Positions 16,656-25,950 of a stretch of DNA of 64,000 bases are shown piece after piece (positions within the stretch are counted from its first letter, which is position 1; every line of letters begins with the position of its first letter). Where the stretch lies: IMG/VR virus record IMGVR_UViG_3300003876_000001, positions 62,001 through 126,000 of that record; one strand, written 5' to 3'. The notes below the pieces were generated by a model, which saw only the letters and a list, made by a program, of their open reading frames with translations, had not been told where the DNA came from and did no database searches. A program made the translations under genes and the position numbers. Source of the stretch: a virus.

Positions 16656-17359
16656 TGAGAAAAACTTACGAAGAACATATTGCTAGAATAAAAAAATTAT
16701 CTCTCATTACTGAAGATGAATTTATCGATCCAAATAAAGACAATCCTAATACAGGTGACAGTCCATTAGATGATGCTGTTGAATCCCCTGAATTTGCTCA
16801 TAGAATAGAATCTTTAATTAAAGATTTGGTAGATGATGTTGATGTTGATGATATAAATAGATTAGGTAATATTGTAGGTGATAGAGATGGTGTATTAACT
16901 GTTCAAGGTGAACCTGTTGATGTTAATGAATCTGGACTTGCACTTGTTGGCGGTACTTTAATTGCAGCACCTAAGATTATGAGTATGATCGGTAAAGGTG
17001 TTCGTCAATTAGGTATTAAGACAAAATCAGAATGGATTAGAAGTGCTGGTGAAGCTGCCTATGAAGCAAGTCATAAATTAGAACATGCATATCAAAATGT
17101 AATTATAAATGGTTTAAGAAAACTACCTAAATATGGTAAAGTTGAAGATGCACAACTTAGAAAAATTGCTAGTGGTATTATATTAGGTCTTACCGTTGCT
17201 GCTGGTATAGCATCATTAAGTGGATTTGCTAGTGCTGCAAAAGCAGGTAATATTGGATTATCAGCAATTGAAGGTGGACTTAGTGGTGTAAAAGGTGCTG
17301 AAGTAGCTACTGCTGCAAGAACAATGCTACCTAACATTCTAAACGGTTTATTTAAGTAG
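16655..17359 (+). CDS. Structural protein with hydrophobic Gly/Ala-rich segments
   Basis: 234 residues. Acidic N-terminal 95 residues, then hydrophobic segments GLALVGGTLIAAPKIMSMIG (about 90-109) and ASGIILGLTVAAGIASLSGFASAAKAG (about 172-198). Could insert into or perforate a membrane, or be a tail component. Overlaps the upstream gp15-like gene (TAATG). No family recognised. Confidence 0.6.
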   Translation: MRKTYEEHIARIKKLSLITEDEFIDPNKDNPNTGDSPLDDAVESPEFAHRIESLIKDLVDDVDVDDINRLGNIVGDRDGVLTVQGEPVDVNESGLALVGGTLIAAPKIMSMIGKGVRQLGIKTKSEWIRSAGEAAYEASHKLEHAYQNVIINGLRKLPKYGKVEDAQLRKIASGIILGLTVAAGIASLSGFASAAKAGNIGLSAIEGGLSGVKGAEVATAARTMLPNILNGLFK

Positions 17360-18131
17360 TAACTTCAGTATATGTACCATCATTGTTAAATTGTTTACCA
17401 TCAGGAAATACTGGTGCTTCATTATCAAACGAATCTAAACTTTCATTAATTTTATTAGCATAATCAGCGTTTTCAAATTCATTGTATCTCATTGCATTGG
17501 TTTCTAAGGTATATGTTTTATCATCTAAAAATAGTGTACCATCGTAATATATTTTATCTTCAGTAGTATTAATAGCTTTATTTCTATTATAAAATATTTG
17601 TAATTTACCTGTTTTAGCATTATAAAACAATAATTTAATAACAAATTTGATTTCACCACCATTTAAATTTTCATTTATATACCATTCAGGTATGTAAAAA
17701 TTTGAATCTTCATTCCCTTCTTTTAAAAGAAAAGTAGTTGAAATATGCTCGATTTCATATCCGTTATGATATGAATTATGTAATAATGTTTGATTTTCAC
17801 CTACAATAGTATCATAAACTTGTAATATGTAAAAACTATTTGTAACCACATCGTTACTATTATTAATTTCATCAGGAGTAAATCCTGCATATTCTAAGCT
17901 ATTACCAAGACCTATGCCATTATAAAAGTATGGAGTAATACTTCTATTAGTTGTTGATTTATATTTAAACGTTTCACCATCAGTAATAGGATTAATAGAT
18001 AAACCAGTTTCTCTTTCTATATAATCATTAATAGATTGTTGAAGACCACCTAAATTATTGGTGGAATCTAGAGGTATTTTTATTTTAATATCTCTACCCG
18101 TAAATCTAGTCTTTTCTTTTATTAATTGCAT
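17352..18131 (-). CDS. Hypothetical, probably virion-associated
   Basis: 259 residues, beta-rich, Asn/Tyr/Thr-rich. Begins LIKEKTRFTGRDIKIKIPLD and overlaps the upstream 393-residue gene by 10 nt. The pair, together with the 696-residue gene at 20468, resembles a tail-fibre or baseplate accessory set by composition only. Confidence 0.5.
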   Translation of the reverse strand: MQLIKEKTRFTGRDIKIKIPLDSTNNLGGLQQSINDYIERETGLSINPITDGETFKYKSTTNRSITPYFYNGIGLGNSLEYAGFTPDEINNSNDVVTNSFYILQVYDTIVGENQTLLHNSYHNGYEIEHISTTFLLKEGNEDSNFYIPEWYINENLNGGEIKFVIKLLFYNAKTGKLQIFYNRNKAINTTEDKIYYDGTLFLDDKTYTLETNAMRYNEFENADYANKINESLDSFDNEAPVFPDGKQFNNDGTYTEVTT

Positions 18132-19303
18132 ATTTCTCCTATATTATCTAATGAACTATTAGGTTCAGCATTGATTAAATTATTTTGATCAAATAATATT
18201 TGATTAAATACGTTTGATGTATTAAAATCACTTAAATCTGGTTGCATTTTAAATATTATATTTGAAAATACATAATGTCTTTGATTTATAAAAGGAAAAT
18301 TAACACCTATTTCTTCAATTGGATCAAAAAATCCATTAGGTAATAATTTTCTCCATATAAAATTACCATCATTATCAATTTGAGTTGCAAATGGTGGTAT
18401 TGTACTAGTCACTTCATAGGATGTACTACCAGTGTTTCCTCTTGTTATATTAGATTCAAGAAATTTTAATGTAATTGGTATAAATGGTTTATATTTATAT
18501 TTTAAAATTTTATTTCCTGATGTTGGTGTATCCTTATATGTTGTATTAATATAATGTTCCATTGTTTGTGGTTCATTATTATATATAAAATCAGTTTGTT
18601 CATATTGTAATTTATTGTAATTAATTACATCCCCAACAATTATATCACCAACATTTAAAGATATTGGTGTAAAATTTTGTGTGATTGTTCCACCAGTAGA
18701 ATTATAATTTTTTCTCTCCATTGTTTCTAAAACACCATTACCGTTTTGTTGTGGTTGGTATTCAATATATAATGCTAATTCTGTAATTGGAAAGTTTAAT
18801 CCATCGTATTGATCAGCAATATCAATATCTAAATTAATAACATATGTATATTGTTGTTCACTATAAATATTTTTTGCAAATCCAGAATTAAATATTTCTA
18901 CATTATTTATGTTTGCAATAATTTCATAGTTTTTTATATATCTTTCATTTGTAATTAATTCAGTAAATTCTATTGATGGTTTAACTAAATATATATTTAA
19001 ATCGCTATATATATTTTTTGTATCAGCAGATAATGGTATTAAACTAAAAAAATCACTTAACAATGTATAATCTTTAGGTAATCCATTTAATATTGAAAGG
19101 TATTCAAATTCGCCATGAAGCCTATATTTTTTAGATTCTTGTCTTTCTGTATCAAATACTTGAGTAACATCTAATACGTTTTGTATATCATATTCAAAAT
19201 TAAGGTCATTATTTGATTGTAATGGAAATTTAATTGTTGTATTCACATTTACACTATCAATATAACTATCCTCTCCTAATTGTATTTTTTCCTTTATATC
19301 CAT
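18122..19303 (-). CDS. Hypothetical large beta-rich protein, probably virion-associated
   Basis: 393 residues from the ATG at 19303 (MDIKEKIQLG). An ATG three codons earlier (19312) lies within the GTATTTATG promoter motif, so I prefer 19303. Sequence is rich in Asn, Tyr, Ile and Thr with no recognisable domain, typical of adhesin or fibre proteins. Confidence 0.5.
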   Translation of the reverse strand: MDIKEKIQLGEDSYIDSVNVNTTIKFPLQSNNDLNFEYDIQNVLDVTQVFDTERQESKKYRLHGEFEYLSILNGLPKDYTLLSDFFSLIPLSADTKNIYSDLNIYLVKPSIEFTELITNERYIKNYEIIANINNVEIFNSGFAKNIYSEQQYTYVINLDIDIADQYDGLNFPITELALYIEYQPQQNGNGVLETMERKNYNSTGGTITQNFTPISLNVGDIIVGDVINYNKLQYEQTDFIYNNEPQTMEHYINTTYKDTPTSGNKILKYKYKPFIPITLKFLESNITRGNTGSTSYEVTSTIPPFATQIDNDGNFIWRKLLPNGFFDPIEEIGVNFPFINQRHYVFSNIIFKMQPDLSDFNTSNVFNQILFDQNNLINAEPNSSLDNIGEICN

Positions 19304-19309
19304 TCTAAT

Positions 19310-19319
19310 CATAAATACG
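19310..19319 (-). promoter_or_regulatory. Late-type promoter motif CGTATTTATG
   Basis: Minus strand, ending 6 nt before the ATG at 19303; contains an out-of-place upstream ATG. Confidence 0.4.
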
Positions 19320-19331
19320 ATTATAAAAAAA

Positions 19332-19360
19332 TGTAACCTTTATTTATTTTATTACGTATA
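19332..19360 (+). promoter_or_regulatory. Bipartite promoter TGTAACCTTT-N13-CGTATA
   Basis: TGTAACCTTT at 19332-19341 and CGTATA at 19355-19360, 29 nt before the first lipoprotein. The same two blocks recur before the second lipoprotein and before the HTH regulator gene. Confidence 0.5.
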
Positions 19361-19389
19361 TGTTAATATAAAATATAAAAATAAAAAAA

Positions 19390-19803
19390 ATGAAAAATTT
19401 AATGTCGATTTTCGCAGTAGTACTAGCACTAGGTGTTATGTCATGCGACCCAAATGAAAATTCTATTACACCTGATAATTCATTAGAGGAATATATTGAA
19501 ACTTACACACAGACAAGTTCAATGTGTTGTACTGATGAAACATCACCAATAAACCCACCATTCGATACTGGTAATGATTTTGATCAATCTTGGAAACATT
19601 TTGTTTTTATTCTTAATGCAGATGGAACTGCATTTGCCGTAAATCCAAAATACACTGGTAGTCATAATCCACAACTAGCAACTTGGGATTTAAGGGGTAA
19701 AAATATTCTGATAAAATATTATGGGACTGTTTATAATCTAAATGTTACGTCATTAACAGATAGTGGATTAGTTGCTACATATAGTGATAATCTTAATATA
19801 TAG
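19390..19803 (+). CDS. Phage lipoprotein 1
   Basis: 137 residues. Signal peptide MKNLMSIFAVVLALGVMSC with a lipobox (GVMS-C) at residues 16-19, followed by DPNE. Asp at +2 is common in Bacteroidetes lipoproteins. The mature part (SSMCCTDET..., about 110 residues) is beta-rich, ending GLVATYSDNLNI. It ends at a strong terminator. Its first 69 bp are identical to those of the next gene although the mature domains differ. Likely exposed on the infected cell, for example in superinfection exclusion (inference). Confidence 0.8.
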   Translation: MKNLMSIFAVVLALGVMSCDPNENSITPDNSLEEYIETYTQTSSMCCTDETSPINPPFDTGNDFDQSWKHFVFILNADGTAFAVNPKYTGSHNPQLATWDLRGKNILIKYYGTVYNLNVTSLTDSGLVATYSDNLNI

Positions 19804-19819
19804 TAGATGAAATTTAATT

Positions 19820-19851
19820 AAAAACCCATAGTATATACTATGGGTTTTTTT
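19820..19851 (+). terminator. Rho-independent terminator
   Basis: 30-bp perfect palindrome (AAAACCCATAGTA arm) followed by a T run, 17 nt after the lipoprotein 1 stop. Confidence 0.85.
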
Positions 19852-19903
19852 ATACCCATTATCAATAAAAAGGTTACAATTATAAAAAAAAATATTAAAA
19901 ATT

Positions 19904-19932
19904 TGTAACCTTTATAAGAATTTTTCCGTATA
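19904..19932 (+). promoter_or_regulatory. Bipartite promoter TGTAACCTTT-N13-CGTATA
   Basis: TGTAACCTTT at 19904-19913, CGTATA at 19927-19932, 23 nt before lipoprotein 2. An inverted copy of the first block (AAAGGTTACAA) lies at 19870-19880, making a divergent dyad. Confidence 0.5.
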
Positions 19933-19955
19933 ACAAAATAAAACTATTAAAAATT

Positions 19956-20435
19956 ATGAAAAAAATGAAAAATTTAATGTCGATTTTCGCAGTAGTACTA
20001 GCACTAGGTGTTATGTCATGCGACCCAAATGAAGTTACACCAGATAATCCTAGTAATGGTATTACATTAGCAGATTTTGATGGTGTTTGGTTGAGTGAGT
20101 CTGTTACATATCAAAATGAAACCTATGATAGAAATTCTGTTTGTGGTAATTTAAGTCATCTTACTTGGCAATTAACAGATTTCAACATTAAATCAGCAGA
20201 TAATTTAATTATATTTACTGATGTATGTCGAAATAATTTTGAAAGAAATTGGGTTGTTACATTTGATCCTGAAACATTAATAATAAAATACACTATTCAA
20301 AATAGTACTGATAATATTCAATGGCAAATTACTGAATATGATTTAACTCAAAAAACAGCGACTATTAGATTAATTCATGATAGTATAACCATTAATAATG
20401 TCACAATTGGTATTTACTATCACGTTGTGAAATAA
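19956..20435 (+). CDS. Phage lipoprotein 2
   Basis: 159 residues, starting MKKMKNLMS (an alternative start at 19965 matches lipoprotein 1 exactly). Same lipobox GVMS-C then DPNE. The mature domain (LADFDGVWLSESVTYQNE...ITEYDLTQKTATIRL) has the strand pattern of a lipocalin-like domain. Own promoter and terminator. Likely outer-membrane or periplasmic surface protein of the infected cell. Confidence 0.8.
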   Translation: MKKMKNLMSIFAVVLALGVMSCDPNEVTPDNPSNGITLADFDGVWLSESVTYQNETYDRNSVCGNLSHLTWQLTDFNIKSADNLIIFTDVCRNNFERNWVVTFDPETLIIKYTIQNSTDNIQWQITEYDLTQKTATIRLIHDSITINNVTIGIYYHVVK

Positions 20436-20437
20436 TA

Positions 20438-20471
20438 AAAAAAACCCATCGAATTCGATGGGTTTTTTTAT
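20438..20471. terminator. Bidirectional terminator
   Basis: 32-bp perfect palindrome centred on GAATTC with A and T tracts on both sides, serving the convergent lipoprotein 2 and 696-residue genes. It overlaps the stop of the latter. Confidence 0.85.
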
Positions 20472-22558
20472 ACCAATCCTAAGTCTGCTAAAAATTGTGT
20501 ACAATTTGATCCATTTAATCCTTTATAGAAATATATATCAGTGTCTTGTGTACCTGTTGTACTACCATCTATTTTACCACTACCCATTGTTTTATCACTA
20601 CTACCTGCAATAGGAACGAGACTCAAACCATTTTTATAATCACTACCAATCAGAGGATCTAGTAATGTTGATTTTTTAAATCCTTTTGATGATATGTTGT
20701 TAAATAATAATATATCTTCCTTCGGTACTTCAATTATATCTGTAAAGTGTAAATCAATTCTAGGAAACCATTGTGTATTTAAAACATTTGCCGCAATTGG
20801 TTGGTTGTTAGAATCAATAAAATGATAACCATGATTACTAGCATGTTGAAAATTTGGATTTGATTTCATATCTTGATATGCTGAAACATCACCTTGAAAT
20901 CTACCATTTTGAACAAAATATATAGTAAAATTCATCCAATTACCACCAAATTGAGTACCATCAGATTTGTTTGATGGAAATTCTTTAGTACTACTTAATA
21001 TATCAGCAGTATCTTGAACCCATAAAATACCAACATTCCAATGACTTTCTGTTGAAGTCATTATATTATTTAAATCCCAAGCAGTACCATTATTAACAAA
21101 ACCATTAACTTGATTTAATGCACTATTTTGTGAACTACTGCTCGAATTAAATGTTGTACCATGAAATCTTGCAACACTATATATTTTATTCAAATTAAAT
21201 GTATGATGTTGTTTTCTCCAAGCATTAATTATTGGTTCATCATCTGTTGAACTAAGAGTATTACCAAGTGTTGTTGATGATTGTGGAAATTTATATTTAT
21301 ATCTTAAAGGTCTAACTGCTCGATTATTACCAGATGTTAGTTCACCACTAAATCCCATTGGTAGTGTTTCTGAACTAATTTCTAATGTTAAAAATCCTTT
21401 AAATTCTGTAAACACTCCTGATGGGTTATCATCATCAACTGGAACTAGTTCACCTTCTTCATTTGTAACTACTTTATTTCTATTACATGGAATAATATAA
21501 ACAAAATCACCTTCATTAATAAATTTTGCATATTGAGTATCACTTAATTTAATCATTCTTTCTTCTAATGGATCAAGTGTAGAATTTGCAATATCTGCAT
21601 CACTAACATTTGCAGGATAATAAAATATTTGTTCAGTTACTTCTGCTGCTCTATTAGTTGCCATAAATTTTTCTAAATTATGTTCTCTATAAAGTTCTCT
21701 AACTGTCTTATTACTACCACCTTCTTCGGCAATCCACATTTCATCATCACCATTAGTAAATCCACTACCAAACATAGTAAATGTTGAAACTAATTCTGCA
21801 CGTATTCTAAAATCTTGTCTTGTTATGCCAATATCAAATATTTCATTATCACCACAAAAAGGTATAACATCCACACTAATTTCTTGTGTTTCAATATTTG
21901 GTAAATCATCTAAATCAGTACTTGGTTTAATTTTAGTTCCATTGTCAGTAAATAAATTAGGTGAATAACCTAGATTAGTTACCATTGTAGCAGGTGTCAT
22001 TGAAAATTGTCCAATGTCCGTAATGTCGACTGACATATGAACTGTTTGTGTACCTACTGGAACTCCAAACAACATATAATCACCAGATTCATTAGTTACA
22101 GTACTAAACTTATAGTATTTATCATATACTTCTAACCAACTATCATTTGTTACCACTTCTTCTTTTGTTGGAAATGTCCCAAATGGTTGTTTTGGTCTTA
22201 CAGTACCATCTGTTTGTATTTGCGCTACACGTGGTAATAAATTATATCTTTTACCTGTTGTATTTTTATCACGTGGATTTTCATATGGATATATCGCCCT
22301 TATTTCTGCATTTTGTTTATCATCTTCACTAATAGGTATAAATATTGAAATCTTAGCATTAGGTATTCCAACAGAACCATTAGCATTAACTCTACCAACA
22401 ATAATACCATAATCACAATTAAATGCTTCATAAATATCCTTTTGATCTATTTTTAATGATAAAATTTCAAAAGTATCTACATCTTGTTCAAGTTTCAATT
22501 TAATGGACTTATCTGCATTTGTACCTATGTCGGTTTTTATTCTATATGATTTGTTCAT
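20468..22558 (-). CDS. Large virion protein with carboxypeptidase-regulatory-like domain
   Basis: 696 residues. Residues 45-75 (YGIIVGRVNANGSVGIPNAKISIFIPI) and 150-180 (TNESGDYMLFGVPVGTQTVHMSVDI) together form the beta-sandwich pattern GxV...G.pl.gA.V.i...T..G.Y.f..lp.G, as in carboxypeptidase D regulatory-like domains. The remainder is long, Asn/Thr/Ser-rich and beta-rich. Probably a baseplate or tail-surface protein, perhaps glycan binding. I do not recognise a named family. Confidence 0.55.
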   Translation of the reverse strand: MNKSYRIKTDIGTNADKSIKLKLEQDVDTFEILSLKIDQKDIYEAFNCDYGIIVGRVNANGSVGIPNAKISIFIPISEDDKQNAEIRAIYPYENPRDKNTTGKRYNLLPRVAQIQTDGTVRPKQPFGTFPTKEEVVTNDSWLEVYDKYYKFSTVTNESGDYMLFGVPVGTQTVHMSVDITDIGQFSMTPATMVTNLGYSPNLFTDNGTKIKPSTDLDDLPNIETQEISVDVIPFCGDNEIFDIGITRQDFRIRAELVSTFTMFGSGFTNGDDEMWIAEEGGSNKTVRELYREHNLEKFMATNRAAEVTEQIFYYPANVSDADIANSTLDPLEERMIKLSDTQYAKFINEGDFVYIIPCNRNKVVTNEEGELVPVDDDNPSGVFTEFKGFLTLEISSETLPMGFSGELTSGNNRAVRPLRYKYKFPQSSTTLGNTLSSTDDEPIINAWRKQHHTFNLNKIYSVARFHGTTFNSSSSSQNSALNQVNGFVNNGTAWDLNNIMTSTESHWNVGILWVQDTADILSSTKEFPSNKSDGTQFGGNWMNFTIYFVQNGRFQGDVSAYQDMKSNPNFQHASNHGYHFIDSNNQPIAANVLNTQWFPRIDLHFTDIIEVPKEDILLFNNISSKGFKKSTLLDPLIGSDYKNGLSLVPIAGSSDKTMGSGKIDGSTTGTQDTDIYFYKGLNGSNCTQFLADLGLV

Positions 22559-22580
22559 AATATAACAATTTTAGAGTTTT

Positions 22581-22590
22581 TTATAAATAG
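22581..22590 (-). promoter_or_regulatory. Late-type promoter motif variant CTATTTATAA
   Basis: Minus strand, 22 nt before the 696-residue gene; one mismatch to the consensus (C for G). Confidence 0.35.
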
Positions 22591-22626
22591 TTCTGTTATA
22601 AATTCTTGATTTTCATAAATAAAAAA

Positions 22627-22636
22627 GTATTTATAA
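22627..22636 (+). promoter_or_regulatory. Late-type promoter motif GTATTTATAA
   Basis: 69 nt before the sheath ATG. The leader between them contains a short hairpin (ATAGT-ATA-ACTAT near 22644-22656). Confidence 0.5.
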
Positions 22637-22705
22637 AAAAACATAGTATAACTATTGTGTTAGAATGCAAAAATAATAAAAATAAAAGAATAAAACAAGA
22701 TTAAT

Positions 22706-25459
22706 ATGGCTGAATTTGTATTTACCTCACCCGGTTATAAATTTCGTGAAAGAGACTTATCTTTCGTTACTAGAAATGTTGGTGTAACAACATTGGGAAT
22801 CGTAGGTGAAACTGTTAAAGGACCTGCTTTTGAACCAGTATTCGTACAGGACAAAGGACAATTTAGAACTCGTTTTGGTGAACAAAACACTGAAAAATTT
22901 CCAAGTGGGAATTTAGAATTAAGATATCAATTACCCTATGCAGTTAATGCATATCTAAATGAATCAAACCAAGCATGGGTAACAAGAGTACTTGGTTTAT
23001 CGGGATATGATGCAGGTACTGCATGGGCAATTACATTAAGTGCAGGTGTTGATGAAGCAACAATAGGAGAAGTATCTACCGCAGCACCTGTTAGTGTACC
23101 TTTCAGTAATGGAAGCTATTTAGGTGTAGGTTTAAATGCTATTGGACAAACTGGTTCAACTTTTACTGGATTTACTAAATCTGGTTCAGCTTTTACTGGT
23201 GTAAGACATGATTTTGTAGTAACATCATATACAGGAACTTCATTAAGTGGTACTGTTGATGATACATTGGTAACTTTTAGTGCAACATCTCAAACTGAAT
23301 TAGAAAATATGGTACTTGCAGTAGTTCGTTCAAGAGGTAGTGTAACGGATAATGATGATGCAGTACCTACAACAAGATTTGATACTGACACATTAACAAT
23401 GATTGCAAATGAAACTAATACAGGTATTGGTAATATGTTTGGGAATTTTGAATTAAGTGCATTCAAAGCACCTGATGCATTTGATACTGATCCATCAACA
23501 GAAACTTTTGTAGTATCATTAGATCCTAATTCAGCAGAATTCTTACCAAGTGTAATTGGTAGCGAACCTAAAGGTAAAAATGGTAAAATTTGGTGTGAAA
23601 GAGTTTATCCAGATTTAACAAGATTATTAGATGCTAATGGTAGTGGTTATGGTTTAAATACAATAATGATTGATGCAGATGCATCAATATTTACAGATTA
23701 TCAAGAGCAATTTCAAACACCTGAAACCCCTTGGGTTGTATCACAATTAAAAGGTAATGATGTTGATCAATTATTTAAATTCATATCAATATCTGATGGT
23801 GATAATGCAAATAAAGAAATTAAAATATCAATAACTAATATTGATCCAATTTCAAAAGAATTTAATATTATAGTTCGTGACTTTAATGATACAGATGCAA
23901 ATCCTATTGTATTAGAATCGTTTTCACGTTGTGTAATGAGAAAAGGTGAAACTAATTTTATTGGTAATAGAATTGGTACTGCTAATGGTGAATATGTTCT
24001 TCAAAGTGAATATATTATGTTAGAGATTAATGAAAATGCTGAACCAGATGCTTTCCCTGCTGGTTTTGAGGGTTATATTCAAAATGATTGGGCAGCTTCT
24101 GCTACAACAGCTTCTGCCGAAGGTATTGCACCATCAATACTTTATAAAACATTTTATTTACCAGACGAAAGATTAAATAGAGTATCATTAGGTATTTCTG
24201 AAACTGCTTATTCAGCAGATAATTTTATTAATACAATAGGTATAGATCAAAATCATTTTAATTACAGAGGTAAAGGTACTCCTGCTAAATCTAAAGGTTT
24301 CCATATGGATTCTGGTGCTACAGGTATTTTCTATGATGGTAATACATTAATAGGAGAATTTGAAGTTGGTGCTGGTAGATTTAGAACTTCAGGTGATATT
24401 CAAGATGGTGATGTTTATGGTGAAGTAAATTCACGTAAATTTACATTAGTTCCTGCTGGTGGTTTTGATGGTTGGGATGAACATCGTGGATCAAGAACTT
24501 TTGGTGATAATTATAGAAAAGGTGGAATATTTGATGGTGTTGAAGATGGTGTTACACCACATAATGATTTCCAAGCATGGGAAACTGCAATATTAACATT
24601 TGCAAACCCTGAAGAAGTTACAATTAACATATTTGCAACACCGGGAATTAATTTTGGTGATAATACTGTAATTGTTCAAGATACTATTGAAATAATGGAA
24701 ACACAAAGAACTGATACATTATATATTATTGATTCTCCTGATATTGATATTGCTATCGAAGTAGGTGAAAGAGCAGATAATCTTGCAGCAACAGAGATTG
24801 TTGATTTACTAGAAAATACTGCAATTGATACAAGTTATGCTTGTACATATTTCCCTTGGATTCAAATTCCAGATACACAAAATAACGTTAACATTTGGTT
24901 ACCACCTACTGGTGAGGTACTTAAAGCAATGGCATTTACTGATAATGTTAAATTCCCTTGGTATGCACCTGCTGGTTTACAAAGAGGTGTGACTGATGCA
25001 AGAAGATCAAAATATAGAATGTCTCAAGATTCTAGAGATACACTTTATGCTGGTAGAATTAATCCAATGGCTGATTTTTCAGATGTTGGAACTGCAATAT
25101 TTGGTCAAAAGACTCTTCAATTTAAAGAAAGTGCACTTGATAGAATTAATGTAAGAAGATTATTACTTCAAATTAAAGTTCTTATTGCTAACATAGCAAG
25201 TAAGTTATTATTTGAACAAAATGATCAAGCAACAGTAGATGAATTCTTATCTAAAGCTAATCCAGTATTGGATTCTATTAGAAGAGAAAGAGGTCTTACT
25301 GAATTTAGAATTAAGATGGATGATTCAAATAACTCTCCTGAAAGTAGAGATAGAAACGAATTATTTGGTGAAATATTCTTGAAGCCTACCAAGTCTCTTG
25401 AATTCATCGGTATTACGTTCACTATTACTCCTGAAGGTGCATCGTTTGATGATTTATAA
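22706..25459 (+). CDS. Tail sheath protein (T4 gp18-like)
   Basis: 917 residues. N-terminal VTTLGIVGETVKGPAFEPVFVQD plus FRTRFG is the hallmark of contractile sheath subunits. The C-terminal 200 residues carry FPWYAPAGLQRG, INPMADF, the INVRRLLLQIKVLIANIASKLLFEQND helix and the closing FIGITFTITPEG, the conserved core that wraps the tube. T4 gp18 is 659 residues, so the central variable region (about 100-650) is enlarged and probably forms extra outward-facing domains. The small gene at 25537, an endonuclease and the tube gene follow. Confidence 0.95.
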   Translation: MAEFVFTSPGYKFRERDLSFVTRNVGVTTLGIVGETVKGPAFEPVFVQDKGQFRTRFGEQNTEKFPSGNLELRYQLPYAVNAYLNESNQAWVTRVLGLSGYDAGTAWAITLSAGVDEATIGEVSTAAPVSVPFSNGSYLGVGLNAIGQTGSTFTGFTKSGSAFTGVRHDFVVTSYTGTSLSGTVDDTLVTFSATSQTELENMVLAVVRSRGSVTDNDDAVPTTRFDTDTLTMIANETNTGIGNMFGNFELSAFKAPDAFDTDPSTETFVVSLDPNSAEFLPSVIGSEPKGKNGKIWCERVYPDLTRLLDANGSGYGLNTIMIDADASIFTDYQEQFQTPETPWVVSQLKGNDVDQLFKFISISDGDNANKEIKISITNIDPISKEFNIIVRDFNDTDANPIVLESFSRCVMRKGETNFIGNRIGTANGEYVLQSEYIMLEINENAEPDAFPAGFEGYIQNDWAASATTASAEGIAPSILYKTFYLPDERLNRVSLGISETAYSADNFINTIGIDQNHFNYRGKGTPAKSKGFHMDSGATGIFYDGNTLIGEFEVGAGRFRTSGDIQDGDVYGEVNSRKFTLVPAGGFDGWDEHRGSRTFGDNYRKGGIFDGVEDGVTPHNDFQAWETAILTFANPEEVTINIFATPGINFGDNTVIVQDTIEIMETQRTDTLYIIDSPDIDIAIEVGERADNLAATEIVDLLENTAIDTSYACTYFPWIQIPDTQNNVNIWLPPTGEVLKAMAFTDNVKFPWYAPAGLQRGVTDARRSKYRMSQDSRDTLYAGRINPMADFSDVGTAIFGQKTLQFKESALDRINVRRLLLQIKVLIANIASKLLFEQNDQATVDEFLSKANPVLDSIRRERGLTEFRIKMDDSNNSPESRDRNELFGEIFLKPTKSLEFIGITFTITPEGASFDDL

Positions 25460-25465
25460 TTAATA

Positions 25466-25509
25466 AACATAATCTAAAGTGGTCTAATTAGACCACTTTA
25501 GATTATGTT
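25466..25509. terminator. 44-bp perfect palindrome after the sheath gene
   Basis: Two 22-nt arms meeting at TAATTA with no mismatch (arms start AACATAATCTAAAGTGGTC). It starts 7 nt after the sheath stop and lacks a clear T tract. It can form a very stable hairpin and may stabilise the sheath mRNA 3' end or terminate transcription. It sits directly before the next late-type motif. Confidence 0.7.
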
Positions 25510-25510
25510 C

Positions 25511-25520
25511 AGTATTTATG
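25511..25520 (+). promoter_or_regulatory. Late-type promoter motif AGTATTTATG
   Basis: Immediately after the palindrome, 16 nt before the ATG at 25537. Confidence 0.5.
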
Positions 25521-25536
25521 AAAAAATATAATTCTT

Positions 25537-25950
25537 ATGAAAAAGGACGATATGATTAAACATTTAATTGAAAATGGTGAATTTACTAAAAAGGAATTAA
25601 ATAAAATGAAGGTTGAACAAGTTCAAGAATTATTTGATGAAAGATTTTCTATCGAGTATGAGGATGATGATTTTTCCGAAGATTTAGAAATTACTGTTAA
25701 TGTAGTTGAAGAAGATATAAAAATATTAGAAGATAATCATGGTATTGATGCTGAAGCAGAATTAATTAAAATATTAGAACAAGAAATAGAAAAAACAAAA
25801 GAAGAAGTTATTAATGAAGAAATTGTAGTTGATATTACTAAATTAAGTCCAATGGAACAACGTGCATATCGTAGAACAGGTATATTACCACAAATAACAA
25901 TTAATAGATATACTAGATTTGATGATGAAACTCCTAAGATGAATAATTAA
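25537..25950 (+). CDS. Hypothetical protein between sheath and tube genes
   Basis: 137 residues, very acidic and helical, ending with the distinctive LSPMEQRAYRRTGILPQ segment. Expressed from its own late-type motif. The 3' end overlaps the convergent endonuclease by 17 nt. A tail-assembly role is inferred from position only. Confidence 0.6.
   Translation: MKKDDMIKHLIENGEFTKKELNKMKVEQVQELFDERFSIEYEDDDFSEDLEITVNVVEEDIKILEDNHGIDAEAELIKILEQEIEKTKEEVINEEIVVDITKLSPMEQRAYRRTGILPQITINRYTRFDDETPKMNN

Noticed and set aside
19841-19880. Third bipartite promoter on the minus strand (TGTAACCTTT...GTATAA)
   Set aside because: CGTATA is not matched and it points into the lipoprotein 1 terminator; the dyad is noted with the plus-strand promoter.
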